Source: Maribacter orientalis (GTDB lineage Bacteria; Bacteroidota; Bacteroidia; Flavobacteriales; Flavobacteriaceae). Taken from it: a DNA stretch of 64,000 nucleotides. The notes under the pieces are model-generated. The model was not told the DNA's origin. It saw nothing but the letters and a program-made list of their open reading frames with translations, and did no database searches. Of the stretch, positions 9,195 through 18,189 are shown one piece after another. Location: positions 28,180 to 92,179 of the forward strand of contig NZ_FNZN01000009.1 of assembly GCF_900109345.1 (NCBI RefSeq), given 5' to 3'. Position numbers and translations under genes: made by a program. Within the stretch, counting starts at the first letter, position 1; every line of letters begins with the position of its first letter.

Positions 9195-10208
9195 TTAGTT
9201 AACTACCAAATCTTTAAAGCCTTTGGTTAAATATTCTTGTGTATCTCCATTTTTATCTAGATAAATGATATATGCTTCTAGATCTTTATTCTCATTTATC
9301 AATTTGAAAGCTTCATCTAAATCCATGGCCATAAATGCTGTAGCATAAGCATCTGCAGTAGCGCAATCATCTGCCAAAATAGTAACTGCAAGTGTATTTG
9401 AAATTTGTGTGAAACCTGTTTTAGGATTTACAGTATGTACATATTTTTTACCGGTACTTTCGTCAATTCTAAATTTTCGATAATTACCAGAAGACGCTAA
9501 TGCCCTATCATTCAAATGAATTAAGATTTTTGTTGTTCTATCAGTTTGCATTTGTGGATCATCAATGCCTACAACCCAAGATTTATCATTAATTATGTTT
9601 CTTCCTTTAGCGACTAGCTCACCACCAACTTCAATCAAATAATTCTTTACCCCTTTCGCATTGAGCATCGCAGCAATTCTATCTATTGCATAACCTTTAG
9701 CAATAGCATTAAAATCTAAATAGATATTTTTATTTCTTTTAACTAGCTGCTTTTCTGAATTAATACTTACCTTATCTAAACCTACATAATTTAATAAACT
9801 ATCTACCTTAAGGCTATCTAATATTATCTGTTGCTCAGGACCAAATCCCCATGCGTTTACCAAAGTGCCAACGGTAGGGTCAAAATATCCATCAGTATCT
9901 TCATATATCATCTTAGATAACTCAAATACATCTTCAAACATCCTATCAACGACAACCGTACTATCACCATGGTTAATTCTAGAGATATCAGATTCGGGAA
10001 TATAGGTAGATAATGAATGATTTATAGCTATAAAAACGGAATCAATATCTTTTTGAAAATCAATTTCATTTGCAGTAATGGAAATAACATTATAAGAAGT
10101 ACCTAAAGCAGCACCTCTGTTTTCATTACGATGTGCATCAGCATCGTTTTGACTACAAGAATAAAACAGCCCAAAAACTACACCTAACACTAAAATTTTC
10201 TTCCTCAT
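9195..10208 (-). CDS. apbE: FAD:protein FMN transferase (ApbE)
   Basis: This 337-residue lipoprotein transfers FMN from FAD to Thr residues of NqrB and NqrC outside the cytoplasmic membrane. The lipobox is in VFGLFYSCSQ near residue 18. Family motifs are FDPTVGTLVNAWGFG, LDFNAIAKGYAID, YLIEVGGELVAKG, and the Mg-binding C-terminal TILADDCATADAYATAFM. Its start overlaps the stop of the small upstream gene by four bases (10205-10208), which suggests coupled translation. Its place behind the nqr operon fits the known need of Nqr for flavinylation. Confidence 0.95.
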   Translation of the reverse strand: MRKKILVLGVVFGLFYSCSQNDADAHRNENRGAALGTSYNVISITANEIDFQKDIDSVFIAINHSLSTYIPESDISRINHGDSTVVVDRMFEDVFELSKMIYEDTDGYFDPTVGTLVNAWGFGPEQQIILDSLKVDSLLNYVGLDKVSINSEKQLVKRNKNIYLDFNAIAKGYAIDRIAAMLNAKGVKNYLIEVGGELVAKGRNIINDKSWVVGIDDPQMQTDRTTKILIHLNDRALASSGNYRKFRIDESTGKKYVHTVNPKTGFTQISNTLAVTILADDCATADAYATAFMAMDLDEAFKLINENKDLEAYIIYLDKNGDTQEYLTKGFKDLVVN

Positions 10209-10567
10209 ATCTCAACTAATCCATCAAAATCAACAATATACTCCTCATCTAAATAAACCGGTAAATTATGGTCAGCCGCATTTACCAGACCAACACCTGC
10301 ATAAAAAGTACTTGCATCAAATTTTAATGCATGCTCCTTCATTTTATTCAAATCTGATTTAAAAAACTCTATATCTTTAGGATCACCGGGATATTCAATC
10401 GCCTTTACAACTACAAAGCGCATTTTCTTATCCTTGATGCAAACAAATTGAGGATTCTTACGTAATTCGCTATTCACGGCTAAAAACTCAAACCCAGCAT
10501 CTTCCAATTGCTTACCAACAATGTTCATCGCTAAATTGTGAAGCTCTTGTTCTGTTAATACATGCAT
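10205..10567 (-). CDS. Conserved Nqr-associated small protein, unknown function
   Basis: This 120-residue soluble protein has no signal peptide or membrane segment. Features are an HNLAMNIVGKQLEDAGFEFLAVN start, a KKMRFVVVKAIEYP core, and an acidic C-terminus (LDEEYIVDFDGLVEI). In Flavobacteriia a similar small protein is commonly annotated, by position only, as Nqr subunit F. It lacks every NqrF domain (2Fe-2S, FAD, NADH), so that name should not be used. It lies after the nqrF terminator and overlaps apbE by four bases, so a part in Nqr maturation or flavin insertion is possible but unproven. Confidence 0.8.
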   Translation of the reverse strand: MHVLTEQELHNLAMNIVGKQLEDAGFEFLAVNSELRKNPQFVCIKDKKMRFVVVKAIEYPGDPKDIEFFKSDLNKMKEHALKFDASTFYAGVGLVNAADHNLPVYLDEEYIVDFDGLVEI

Positions 10568-10581
10568 TTAAATAAATTTGA

Positions 10582-10610
10582 TAAAAAAGCCGATACTTTA
10601 GGTATCGGCT
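10582..10610 (-). terminator. Intrinsic terminator after nqrF
   Basis: On the minus strand AGCCGATAC (10610-10602) pairs with GTATCGGCT (10596-10588) around a five-base loop, followed by a run of six T. It sits just beyond the nqrF stop and before the small gene, so apbE expression needs read-through or its own promoter. Confidence 0.8.
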
Positions 10611-10638
10611 ATAATATTACTTATCAGTGTTTTATATA

Positions 10639-11946
10639 TTATCCACCAAAATCATCAAAACGTATATGCTCATCTGGGATACCAAAATCTTCACCCATTT
10701 TCTGAACAGCTTTATTCATCAATGGAGGTCCACAGAAGTAAAGCTCTATATCCTCTGGAGATTCATGATGAACTAAATAATTGTCAATTACACAATTGTG
10801 TATGAAACCTACAAAACCGTCACCAGGCGCATCTATATTCTCTTTTACTTTCCAATTATCAACTTCCATTGGTTCTGATAAAGCCAAATAGAATTTGAAA
10901 TTAGGAAACTCCTCTTCTAATTTATAAAAGTGATCTAAGTAAAATAACTCGCGTTTAGAACGACCACCATACCAATAACTAACTTTTCTTTTCGTTCTTA
11001 ATGTTTTGAATAAATGATATAAATGCGAACGCATAGGCGCCATACCTGCACCACCACCTACATACAACATTTCTGAATCAGATTCATTTATGAAGAATTC
11101 TCCATAAGGTCCTGAAATTGTTACATTGTCACCTTTTTTAAGGTTAAAAATATACGATGAAGCAACACCAGGGTTAACATCCATCCAACCATTTTTAGCA
11201 CGATCCCATGGCGGAGTAGCAATACGAACGTTCAACATAATCTCTCTTCCCTCAGCAGGGAAAGAAGCCATTGAATATGCTCTTTCTACTGTTTCTGGGT
11301 TCTTCATGACTAAAGGCCACAAATTAAACTTATCCCATTCTGCTTGAAACTTATCTGGAGTTTCATGCTCTTCCGGGTGAGCCGTAATATCCATGTCTGC
11401 AAATTTTACCTCACATTGTGGTATTTCAATTTGAATATAACCACCAGCTTTGTAATTCATATCTTCAGGAATCTCCACTACGAATTCCTTAATAAATGAC
11501 GCTACGTTATAATTACGTACTACTTTTCCTGGCCATTTCTTAATACCAAAAACCTCTTCTGGAATAGTGATTTCCATATCTTGTTTCACCTTAACCTGAC
11601 AGGCCAAACGTGCACCATGATTTAATTCTCTTTTTGAAAAATGAGGCGTTTCTGTAGGTAAAGCTTCACCTCCACCAGATAATACATGACATTCACATTG
11701 AATACACGTTCCACCACCACCACATGCAGATGGTAAGAATACTTTTTGATTTCCCAAGGTGGACAATAAAGACCCACCTGAAGCTACTTCAATTTTCTTT
11801 TCTCCATTTATTGTTATGGTCACAGGACCCGATGGAGATAGCTTTTGTTTGGTGAACAAAAGCAATGCTACCAATACCATTAATAATATTAGAAATGCGA
11901 CAACGGTTATTAGTATAGTTCCGCCAGTACTTGCAGCTAAAATCAT
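10639..11946 (-). CDS. nqrF: Na+-translocating NADH:quinone reductase subunit F
   Basis: This 435-residue electron-entry subunit oxidises NADH and passes electrons through FAD and a 2Fe-2S centre. One N-terminal membrane helix (about 9-31) is followed by a ferredoxin domain with Cys75, Cys81, Cys84 and Cys116. The FAD-binding RAYSMASFP and the NADH-domain GGGAGMAPMRSH and YFCGPPLMN motifs follow. Length is slightly over the usual ~408. It is the last gene of the nqrABCDEF operon, 2 bases after nqrE. Confidence 0.97.
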   Translation of the reverse strand: MILAASTGGTILITVVAFLILLMVLVALLLFTKQKLSPSGPVTITINGEKKIEVASGGSLLSTLGNQKVFLPSACGGGGTCIQCECHVLSGGGEALPTETPHFSKRELNHGARLACQVKVKQDMEITIPEEVFGIKKWPGKVVRNYNVASFIKEFVVEIPEDMNYKAGGYIQIEIPQCEVKFADMDITAHPEEHETPDKFQAEWDKFNLWPLVMKNPETVERAYSMASFPAEGREIMLNVRIATPPWDRAKNGWMDVNPGVASSYIFNLKKGDNVTISGPYGEFFINESDSEMLYVGGGAGMAPMRSHLYHLFKTLRTKRKVSYWYGGRSKRELFYLDHFYKLEEEFPNFKFYLALSEPMEVDNWKVKENIDAPGDGFVGFIHNCVIDNYLVHHESPEDIELYFCGPPLMNKAVQKMGEDFGIPDEHIRFDDFGG

Positions 11947-11948
11947 AT

Positions 11949-12707
11949 TTATTTTTTTACGTTGTTATAAGAAATCTCCTTTTCGTCAATTTCAGTGTTC
12001 TTTTCTACTACTTCTTCTTTTGGCTCAACAACCTCAAGTTGTTGAATTTGAATAACTTGCTCAGTAGCTTCTTCAGTTTCATCGCCACCACCTGTAAGCA
12101 TGCCTCCAAAACTCTGGAAACCAATACCCATTAAACCGGTAGTAATAAATGTAATTCCTAATCCTCTTAAAGGTGCAGGCACATTACTATATCTGATTTT
12201 TTCACGAATGGCGGCAATTGCTAAAATTGCTAAGAACCAACCAATACCAGAACTAACCCCGTAATTAAACGCCAACCCTAAGGTTTCAATTTCTCTAGCT
12301 TGCATAAACAATGAACCTCCTAAAATTGCACAGTTTACTGCTATCAATGGCAAGAAAATACCTAATGAATTATATAAAGAAGGTGAAAACTTCTCAACAA
12401 CTATTTCTACTAATTGTACCATAGTTGCAATGGTTGCAATAAATAGGATAAATGATAAAAAGCTAAGATTGTAATCTGCATATTCTGGACCTAACCAAAC
12501 CAAAGCACCATCTTGCAATAAATATTTATCTAACAACCAGTTCATTGGTACTGTTACTGCCAATACGAATATTACCGCGGCACCTAAACCTACTGCAGTA
12601 GCAACTTTTTTGGATACAGCCAAATAAGAACACATCCCCAAGAACACGGCAAATACCATGTTATCGATAAAGATGGACTTAAAAAATAATTCTACATGTT
12701 CTAACAT
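11949..12707 (-). CDS. nqrE: Na+-translocating NADH:quinone reductase subunit E (with C-terminal tail)
   Basis: This 252-residue membrane subunit of Na+-NQR belongs to the Rnf/Nqr D-E family, with six hydrophobic segments. Residues 1-202 cover the entire usual family length, including the conserved Cys26 region (FLGMCSYLAVSKK) and Cys127 (LIAVNCAILGG), which hold the intramembrane iron centre with NqrD. Residues 203-252 are an extra hydrophilic tail rich in Glu, Gln and Val, ending SYNNVKK. The tail is in frame and followed by nqrF after two bases, so it is not a misread. Its role is unknown. Confidence 0.95.
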   Translation of the reverse strand: MLEHVELFFKSIFIDNMVFAVFLGMCSYLAVSKKVATAVGLGAAVIFVLAVTVPMNWLLDKYLLQDGALVWLGPEYADYNLSFLSFILFIATIATMVQLVEIVVEKFSPSLYNSLGIFLPLIAVNCAILGGSLFMQAREIETLGLAFNYGVSSGIGWFLAILAIAAIREKIRYSNVPAPLRGLGITFITTGLMGIGFQSFGGMLTGGGDETEEATEQVIQIQQLEVVEPKEEVVEKNTEIDEKEISYNNVKK

Positions 12708-12728
12708 AATCTCTTATTAAATGTCTAT

Positions 12729-13376
12729 TTAATTCTCCTCTACCAATGCTGGATTCCTTGAGCGTTGCACCCAAATAATTATACCTACTACTATCAATGC
12801 AGCTGGCGGAATTATCATAAAACCGTTGTTCTCATAGCCCGTTGCATATAATCCAGTTTTTGTAATTGGATCTCCTAAAACCGGATAACCGAAAAGCGTA
12901 CCTGATCCTAAAAGCTCTCTAAAGAAGCCTACAATAACCAAAATAATACCATAGCCTAGAGAATTCCCTATTCCGTCCAAAAATGAGCGCCATGGTCCGT
13001 TAGCCAAAGCGAATGCTTCAAATCGACCCATAATAATACAGTTCGTAATTATCAAACCAACAAATACCGCCAAGGTTTTGCTTAATTCATATTGATATGC
13101 CTTTAATACTTGGTCCACAATAATTACCAAGGTTGCCACAACAATCAACTGAACAATAATTCTAATTTTTGAAGGGATGATATTCCTCATCAATGATATG
13201 ACGACGTTACCAGCACCTAATACAAACATTACAGAAACAGCCATCACCAAAGAAGCCTTTAATTCTGCAGTAATAGCTAATGCCGAACATATACCTAATA
13301 CCTGAATGGTAATAGGATTATTATCCGCAAGCGGATCCGTTATAAGATTTGTATCTTTTTTTGAGAGTAGTGCCAT
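12729..13376 (-). CDS. nqrD: Na+-translocating NADH:quinone reductase subunit D
   Basis: This 215-residue integral membrane subunit is homologous to NqrE and RnfA/E. It has six hydrophobic segments and conserved Cys in VLGICSALAITAEL (about residue 30) and IITNCIIMGR (about residue 112), matching the inverted pair that binds an iron centre in the membrane. It is in the operon one base after nqrC and 21 bases before nqrE. Confidence 0.96.
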   Translation of the reverse strand: MALLSKKDTNLITDPLADNNPITIQVLGICSALAITAELKASLVMAVSVMFVLGAGNVVISLMRNIIPSKIRIIVQLIVVATLVIIVDQVLKAYQYELSKTLAVFVGLIITNCIIMGRFEAFALANGPWRSFLDGIGNSLGYGIILVIVGFFRELLGSGTLFGYPVLGDPITKTGLYATGYENNGFMIIPPAALIVVGIIIWVQRSRNPALVEEN

Positions 13377-13377
13377 A

Positions 13378-14130
13378 TTACTTTGCTCTAATTGTTTCTA
13401 AATAAGGTTTATATAATTTAACGGTTTCCTTAATCATAGCCGAAACACCATTACCTGTGATAGTAGCACCTGCTAAGGCATCTACTTCATTATCATCTTT
13501 TGTTTTGTTCAATGGGTCATTGTTACCTTTTGCAACTGCTATACCCGCATACTGAGTCCCTTTTAATATAGATTCTCCTTTAAAATCGTCCATGAAATAA
13601 CGCATTTTTATATTCGCACCTAAACCAGGAGTCTCCCCTTTATGATCAAAATACACCCCTTGAACCGTCATGGTGTCATCTAGAGCAATAAAACCCCAAA
13701 TGGCATCCCAAAGACCTTTACCGTACATTGGTATGATATAAAACTTTTTTCCGTCCTTTTCACCAATAAAAACAGGCAATTTATACTCCTCACCTTTTTT
13801 CATGTTTGCCAGTTGCTTTTTCAAATCAATCAAATAAGCCTCATCATTCTGGGTGATTTTGTCTCCTTGAATAACTAATTGCTCTTTAATATAACTTGAA
13901 AATTCACCCTCAACTACATCCGTAGGAATAAAGTTCACACTACCAGCGTCATCGCCATTTTCATTTACGCCCATTGCATAAAGGATGTTCTGCTGCTTTT
14001 CGAAACGCTCGTTTTCTTTAATATTTGGTCGCAGTGCCGATGCCAAAAACGCAAGTATTGACCCAACTACCACAACCATAACAGCAGCAAAAACTACTGT
14101 ATAAACGTTACTATCTGTTTTAATTGCCAT
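13378..14130 (-). CDS. nqrC: Na+-translocating NADH:quinone reductase subunit C
   Basis: This 250-residue protein has an N-terminal membrane helix (about 10-32) and a periplasmic FMN-binding domain. The covalent flavin site is DALAGATIT at about 217-225, the ApbE target motif with acceptor Thr. GETPGLGANI is the other conserved flavin-domain block. FMN is attached by ApbE, whose gene lies at the end of the cluster. Spacing to nqrB and nqrD is two and one bases. Confidence 0.96.
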   Translation of the reverse strand: MAIKTDSNVYTVVFAAVMVVVVGSILAFLASALRPNIKENERFEKQQNILYAMGVNENGDDAGSVNFIPTDVVEGEFSSYIKEQLVIQGDKITQNDEAYLIDLKKQLANMKKGEEYKLPVFIGEKDGKKFYIIPMYGKGLWDAIWGFIALDDTMTVQGVYFDHKGETPGLGANIKMRYFMDDFKGESILKGTQYAGIAVAKGNNDPLNKTKDDNEVDALAGATITGNGVSAMIKETVKLYKPYLETIRAK

Positions 14131-14132
14131 AA

Positions 14133-15413
14133 TTAAACTGTTTCAGCTTTAAGTTCTTCTGCCTTACCATCTGAATCTTTTGGATAGATAGTGGCATTCT
14201 TTAATCGTTTCATTCTATTCTTGATGTTACCTCTAATCACATAATGATCAATAGTAGGTGCAAATACGTTCATCAATAAGATAGCCAAGAATACACCTTC
14301 TGGATACGCCGGATTGAACACTCGTATCATTACAGAAATAAATCCTATAAAAAATCCATAAAACCATTTACCCTTGTTGGTCTGAGAACCTGTAACAGGA
14401 TCCGTGGCCATATACACTATACCGAATGCCAGACCCCCAACGATTAGATGTTTCCAAAAATCAAAACTCATTAAACCGTAAAACTTACTAGATTCCGAAA
14501 CCCAACCAAAATCGACAATTTGATTAAAAATCAATCCCATTACCAAAGAACCGATAACAGCACTCACCATAATTCTCCAACTAGCAATCTTGGTATAAAT
14601 TAAAAACAGACCTCCTAAAAGAATCAAGAAGGCAGAAGTCTCACCTACAGATCCTGGTATAAAACCAAAAAACATATCTGATACGGAATATGTCATTTCA
14701 GCCCCTTTATTCTGAGCTAAATACCCTAATATCGTTTCACCTGAAATTGCATCTACATTTGCTCCAGCTAGTATTTCTTCGGAACGCTCACGTGCTCCGT
14801 AAACCCAAACTTTGTCACCACTCATCCATGTTGGGTAAGCGAAGAAAAGAAATGCTCTAATCGTTAATGCCGGATTAAGAATGTTCATTCCCGTTCCACC
14901 AAAAACTTCTTTACCTATTACTACACCGAAAACTACAGCAACGGCCAACATCCAAAGTGGAGTATCGACAGGTACAATTAAAGGCACTAACATACCGGTA
15001 ACCAAATACCCTTCTTCAACTTCGTGACCTTTTATAACGGCAAAAATAAATTCTACCAAAAGACCCACTCCATAGGATACCACTACCAAAGGAAGAACCT
15101 TTATTATACCAATCCAAAAGTTATCCCAAGTAAGGAAATCGTTCATTACAGAAAAATCTGCCGGAAAACCGTTTATAGCAGAATAATGCTGATAACCCGC
15201 ATTGAACATCGAAAACAACAACACTGGAATCAGTGCCATGATTACCGTATTCATCGTACGTTTTAAATCATCTGCAGCTTTAACATGCGTACCACCTGCA
15301 TGGGTAGTTTCATCTGGCGAAAACAAAAAAGTATGAAAAGCATTGAAGGCAGGTGCCATCTTTTTACCCTGATACTTTAGTTTAAGTTCGTGTAATTTAC
15401 TTTTTAAACTCAT
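14133..15413 (-). CDS. nqrB: Na+-translocating NADH:quinone reductase subunit B
   Basis: This 426-residue polytopic subunit carries covalent FMN and riboflavin and forms the sodium channel. Conserved segments include EEGYLVTGMLVPLIVPVDTP, GGTGMNILNPALTIRAFLFF and YMATDPVTGSQTNKG. The predicted FMN acceptor is Thr227 in DAISGET; the usual ApbE target reads SGAT, so Glu replaces Ala next to the acceptor. The N-terminal ~50 residues are soluble. It is in the operon 3 bases after nqrA. Confidence 0.96.
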   Translation of the reverse strand: MSLKSKLHELKLKYQGKKMAPAFNAFHTFLFSPDETTHAGGTHVKAADDLKRTMNTVIMALIPVLLFSMFNAGYQHYSAINGFPADFSVMNDFLTWDNFWIGIIKVLPLVVVSYGVGLLVEFIFAVIKGHEVEEGYLVTGMLVPLIVPVDTPLWMLAVAVVFGVVIGKEVFGGTGMNILNPALTIRAFLFFAYPTWMSGDKVWVYGARERSEEILAGANVDAISGETILGYLAQNKGAEMTYSVSDMFFGFIPGSVGETSAFLILLGGLFLIYTKIASWRIMVSAVIGSLVMGLIFNQIVDFGWVSESSKFYGLMSFDFWKHLIVGGLAFGIVYMATDPVTGSQTNKGKWFYGFFIGFISVMIRVFNPAYPEGVFLAILLMNVFAPTIDHYVIRGNIKNRMKRLKNATIYPKDSDGKAEELKAETV

Positions 15414-15416
15414 TTC

Positions 15417-16769
15417 TTATCCTATTTCTTTTTGCAATAAATCTAACCCCTCACGAATAATCTTCTGATGTGGTTGTTTGGAAATACATATAAACTCAGT
15501 CAATGAAAAATCTTCCGGAGCTACTTCGTACAAGCCTAGTTGTTCCATTTCATCTAGATCCTTCACCATACAAGCTTTTAAAAGTTGCATTGGAAAAATA
15601 TCCATAGGAAAAACCTCTTCATACTGACCCGTTACAACGAAAGCTCTGTGTTCTCCATTTGTATTGGTATCTAACTCATATTTCTTATTCGGCTGCATCC
15701 ATGAGAACGTTAATGCCCTAGTTGCCGAGATTTTATTAAAGACAGGCTTGTTCCATCCGAACAACTCATAGTCGTCACCTTCTGGAATAACCGTGACTGT
15801 ATTATTATAGAACCCTAAGAAACCATCTGGTTTACTTTTTGTTCCAGTAAGAACATCACCATTTATAACCCTAAAATTCTCTTCATTAACACCACTGGCA
15901 TATAGAAAAGTAGAAATTTCAGCGCCTATTTTAGTACTGTAATATTTCGGTGCCTTAACAGATGACCCAGCAAGTGCAACTACTCGATCAGCATTGAATT
16001 TACCCGTAAGCAAATACTCACCAATAATAACCAAATCTTGAGGTGATACCGACCAAACTGTTTCACCTTTATTAATAGGATCCAACTTGCTTATATGAGT
16101 ACCTACTAAACCAGCAGGATGTGGACCAGAAACTTTATGTAATTCAATACCATTTAAAGTAGCTAATGGCGAATTACCCGAACTACCAACAGTTACATGA
16201 ACTTTACCAGGCGTTAACTTACCTAGCGCAGTAATTGCTGCTTGCAATTCTTTTTCCTTACCCTGTAAAACATAATCCAAATCGGCCTGTAATGGCGCAC
16301 TTGAATACCCAGAAATAAATATTGATTTTGGCGTAGCATCAGGATTAGCAACTACATCATATGGTCGTTGCTTTATGAATGGCCAACAACCACTCTTTAA
16401 CAAAGCAGCCTTCAATTCTTCCTTAGAAGCCTTTTCAACATCTAAAGCCGCTCCCGCAAATGCTTCTTGAGTTTTATCAGCTAGTATCTTTAAGGTCAAA
16501 ATACGTCTTCTATCCCCTCTTTCAATTTCTACCAACTCACCACTTACTGGCGACACAAAGAGCATATTCTCTATGTTTTTGTTGTAGAACAAAGGCTCTC
16601 CAGCTTTCACCTCAGCGCCTTGTTTCACTATCATCTTAGGGGTAATTCCGTGAAAATCACTTAATTGTATAGCATATACATTACTCAAAACAGCTTTCGA
16701 AGTCGTCTGTTCTGCGGCACCCACAAGGTTAATGTTGAGCCCTTTTTTAATTCGTATGTCTTTGGACAT
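15417..16769 (-). CDS. nqrA: Na+-translocating NADH:quinone reductase subunit A
   Basis: This 450-residue cytoplasmic-side subunit has no membrane segments. It opens with KDIRIKKGLNINLVG, followed by the KMIVKQGAEVKAGEPLFYNK biotinyl/lipoyl-like fold block, a central HPAGLVGTHISKLDPI segment and a C-terminal CISKQPHQKIIREGLDLL. It is the first gene of nqrABCDEF. A promoter-like TAAATTTG lies upstream on the same strand. Confidence 0.96.
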   Translation of the reverse strand: MSKDIRIKKGLNINLVGAAEQTTSKAVLSNVYAIQLSDFHGITPKMIVKQGAEVKAGEPLFYNKNIENMLFVSPVSGELVEIERGDRRRILTLKILADKTQEAFAGAALDVEKASKEELKAALLKSGCWPFIKQRPYDVVANPDATPKSIFISGYSSAPLQADLDYVLQGKEKELQAAITALGKLTPGKVHVTVGSSGNSPLATLNGIELHKVSGPHPAGLVGTHISKLDPINKGETVWSVSPQDLVIIGEYLLTGKFNADRVVALAGSSVKAPKYYSTKIGAEISTFLYASGVNEENFRVINGDVLTGTKSKPDGFLGFYNNTVTVIPEGDDYELFGWNKPVFNKISATRALTFSWMQPNKKYELDTNTNGEHRAFVVTGQYEEVFPMDIFPMQLLKACMVKDLDEMEQLGLYEVAPEDFSLTEFICISKQPHQKIIREGLDLLQKEIG

Positions 16770-16803
16770 GTGTGTGTAGACCTTTAGGTTAACAAAATTT
16801 GAG

Positions 16804-16811
16804 CAAATTTA
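16804..16811 (-). promoter_or_regulatory. -7 promoter element TAAATTTG for nqr operon
   Basis: Read on the minus strand, TAAATTTG fits TAnnTTTG and lies about 35 bases before the nqrA ATG at 16769. It is in the 152-base divergent gap shared with the T9SS plug gene. Confidence 0.45.
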
Positions 16812-16921
16812 AGTACAAAAACTTCGTTTTCATAATTATTACCGCATAATTTAGACATTACATCGAGGTATATTTTTTAGGCATCGTTTTTGTTTACCTT
16901 TACTCAAAAAAAAGCCTTCCA

Positions 16922-18163
16922 ATGCGAATTTTTATTAAACATTTTATATGTCTTTTTTTCTTACAAAACATAGTCGCTCAGGTTCAAGAAGAAGTAAATC
17001 CGCCAGATAATATAAAATCGATTATCTTCAAAGGACCAACAGAAGATCAGTTTCCAATAATAAAGATCGGCGAGCCTATTTACTTAGAATTCGATGATAT
17101 TTTAGCCAATGAGCAAGACTATTACTATAAGGTAACGCATTGCGATTATGATTGGAATAAATCAACTCTATTAAAATCGCAATATTTAGATGGTGTAGAC
17201 AACCAAAGAATTACTGACTACGAAAATAGCTACACCACCCTTGAAACATACTCCAATTACCAATTAACCATACCTAACGATAATGTTCGCCTAAAAGTTA
17301 GCGGCAACTATCTTTTAGAAGTTTACAACAGTAATTACGAACTTCAGTTTTCACGTAGATTTTTAGTTTATAAAGACCTAGTAAGCGTAGCTGCCACCAT
17401 AAAACGTTCTAGAGATTTTAATTTCATAAACGAAAAGCAAGTAGTTCAATTTAATATTCAATCATCAGGCTTCAAGCTGGTTAATCCAAAAAAAGAAGTA
17501 AAAGTCACTATTTTACAAAATTATTATTGGCCAACCGCCATACAGGATATTGCACCGCAATACACCATAGGGAATGAACTTGTATATAAATACGATCAAG
17601 AGACCGCATTTTACGGAGGAAACGAATATTTACTTTTCGATACGAGCGACCTTAGAGCCCCAAGCTCTCAGATTTCTAGAATTGACCTAACCGACCTATA
17701 TAATCACTATTTGTTTTCTGATGCTTTCAGGAACGACAAGCCATACAGTTACTTTCCTGATATTAACGGAGATTTCGTAATTAGAACCTTGCAGGGTGAC
17801 AATGCTTCTCGTGAAGCGGAATATACTAATGTACATTTTAGCCTACCCTACAACGAATTCATAGCCTTAGACGATGTATACATATTTGGCAAATACAACA
17901 ATTACGCACTTACCGATGAAAACAAAATGACCTATAATGAAACTAACGGTATGTTAGAGGCTACACTAAAAATGAAGCAAGGTTTTTACAACTATAAATA
18001 TGTACTGAAAAACGGTCAAGAAATTAAAGCTAATGTAGTTGGAGGTAATTTTCATTTTACTGAAAACAATTACCTTATACTCGTCTATTACCGAAACTTT
18101 GGCGACATGTATGACAGCTTAATTGGTATCGGATCTGCCAATTCAAGAAATATCACGAACTAA
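16922..18163 (+). CDS. Type IX secretion system plug protein domain (DUF5103)
   Basis: This 413-residue exported protein has a signal peptide (IKHFICLFFLQNIVAQ). It shows the DUF5103 pattern: an IKSIIFKGPTEDQFPIIKIGEPIYLEFDDI opening domain split across 30-60, a YYYKVTHCDYDWNKS block, YSNYQLTIPND, SRRFLVYKD, and late YFPDINGDFVIRT and GFYNYKYVL motifs. This family is now called T9SS plug, after a protein that plugs the open side of the SprA translocon pore. Whether this paralogue is the actual Plug subunit is not decided by sequence alone. It is divergent from nqrA. Confidence 0.85.
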   Translation: MRIFIKHFICLFFLQNIVAQVQEEVNPPDNIKSIIFKGPTEDQFPIIKIGEPIYLEFDDILANEQDYYYKVTHCDYDWNKSTLLKSQYLDGVDNQRITDYENSYTTLETYSNYQLTIPNDNVRLKVSGNYLLEVYNSNYELQFSRRFLVYKDLVSVAATIKRSRDFNFINEKQVVQFNIQSSGFKLVNPKKEVKVTILQNYYWPTAIQDIAPQYTIGNELVYKYDQETAFYGGNEYLLFDTSDLRAPSSQISRIDLTDLYNHYLFSDAFRNDKPYSYFPDINGDFVIRTLQGDNASREAEYTNVHFSLPYNEFIALDDVYIFGKYNNYALTDENKMTYNETNGMLEATLKMKQGFYNYKYVLKNGQEIKANVVGGNFHFTENNYLILVYYRNFGDMYDSLIGIGSANSRNITN

Positions 18164-18189
18164 CTGTATCTTTATGTTTTTCATCGATC

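Noticed and set aside
10205-10567. Naming the small protein NqrF
   Set aside because: It has none of the NqrF domains; true nqrF is at 10639-11946.
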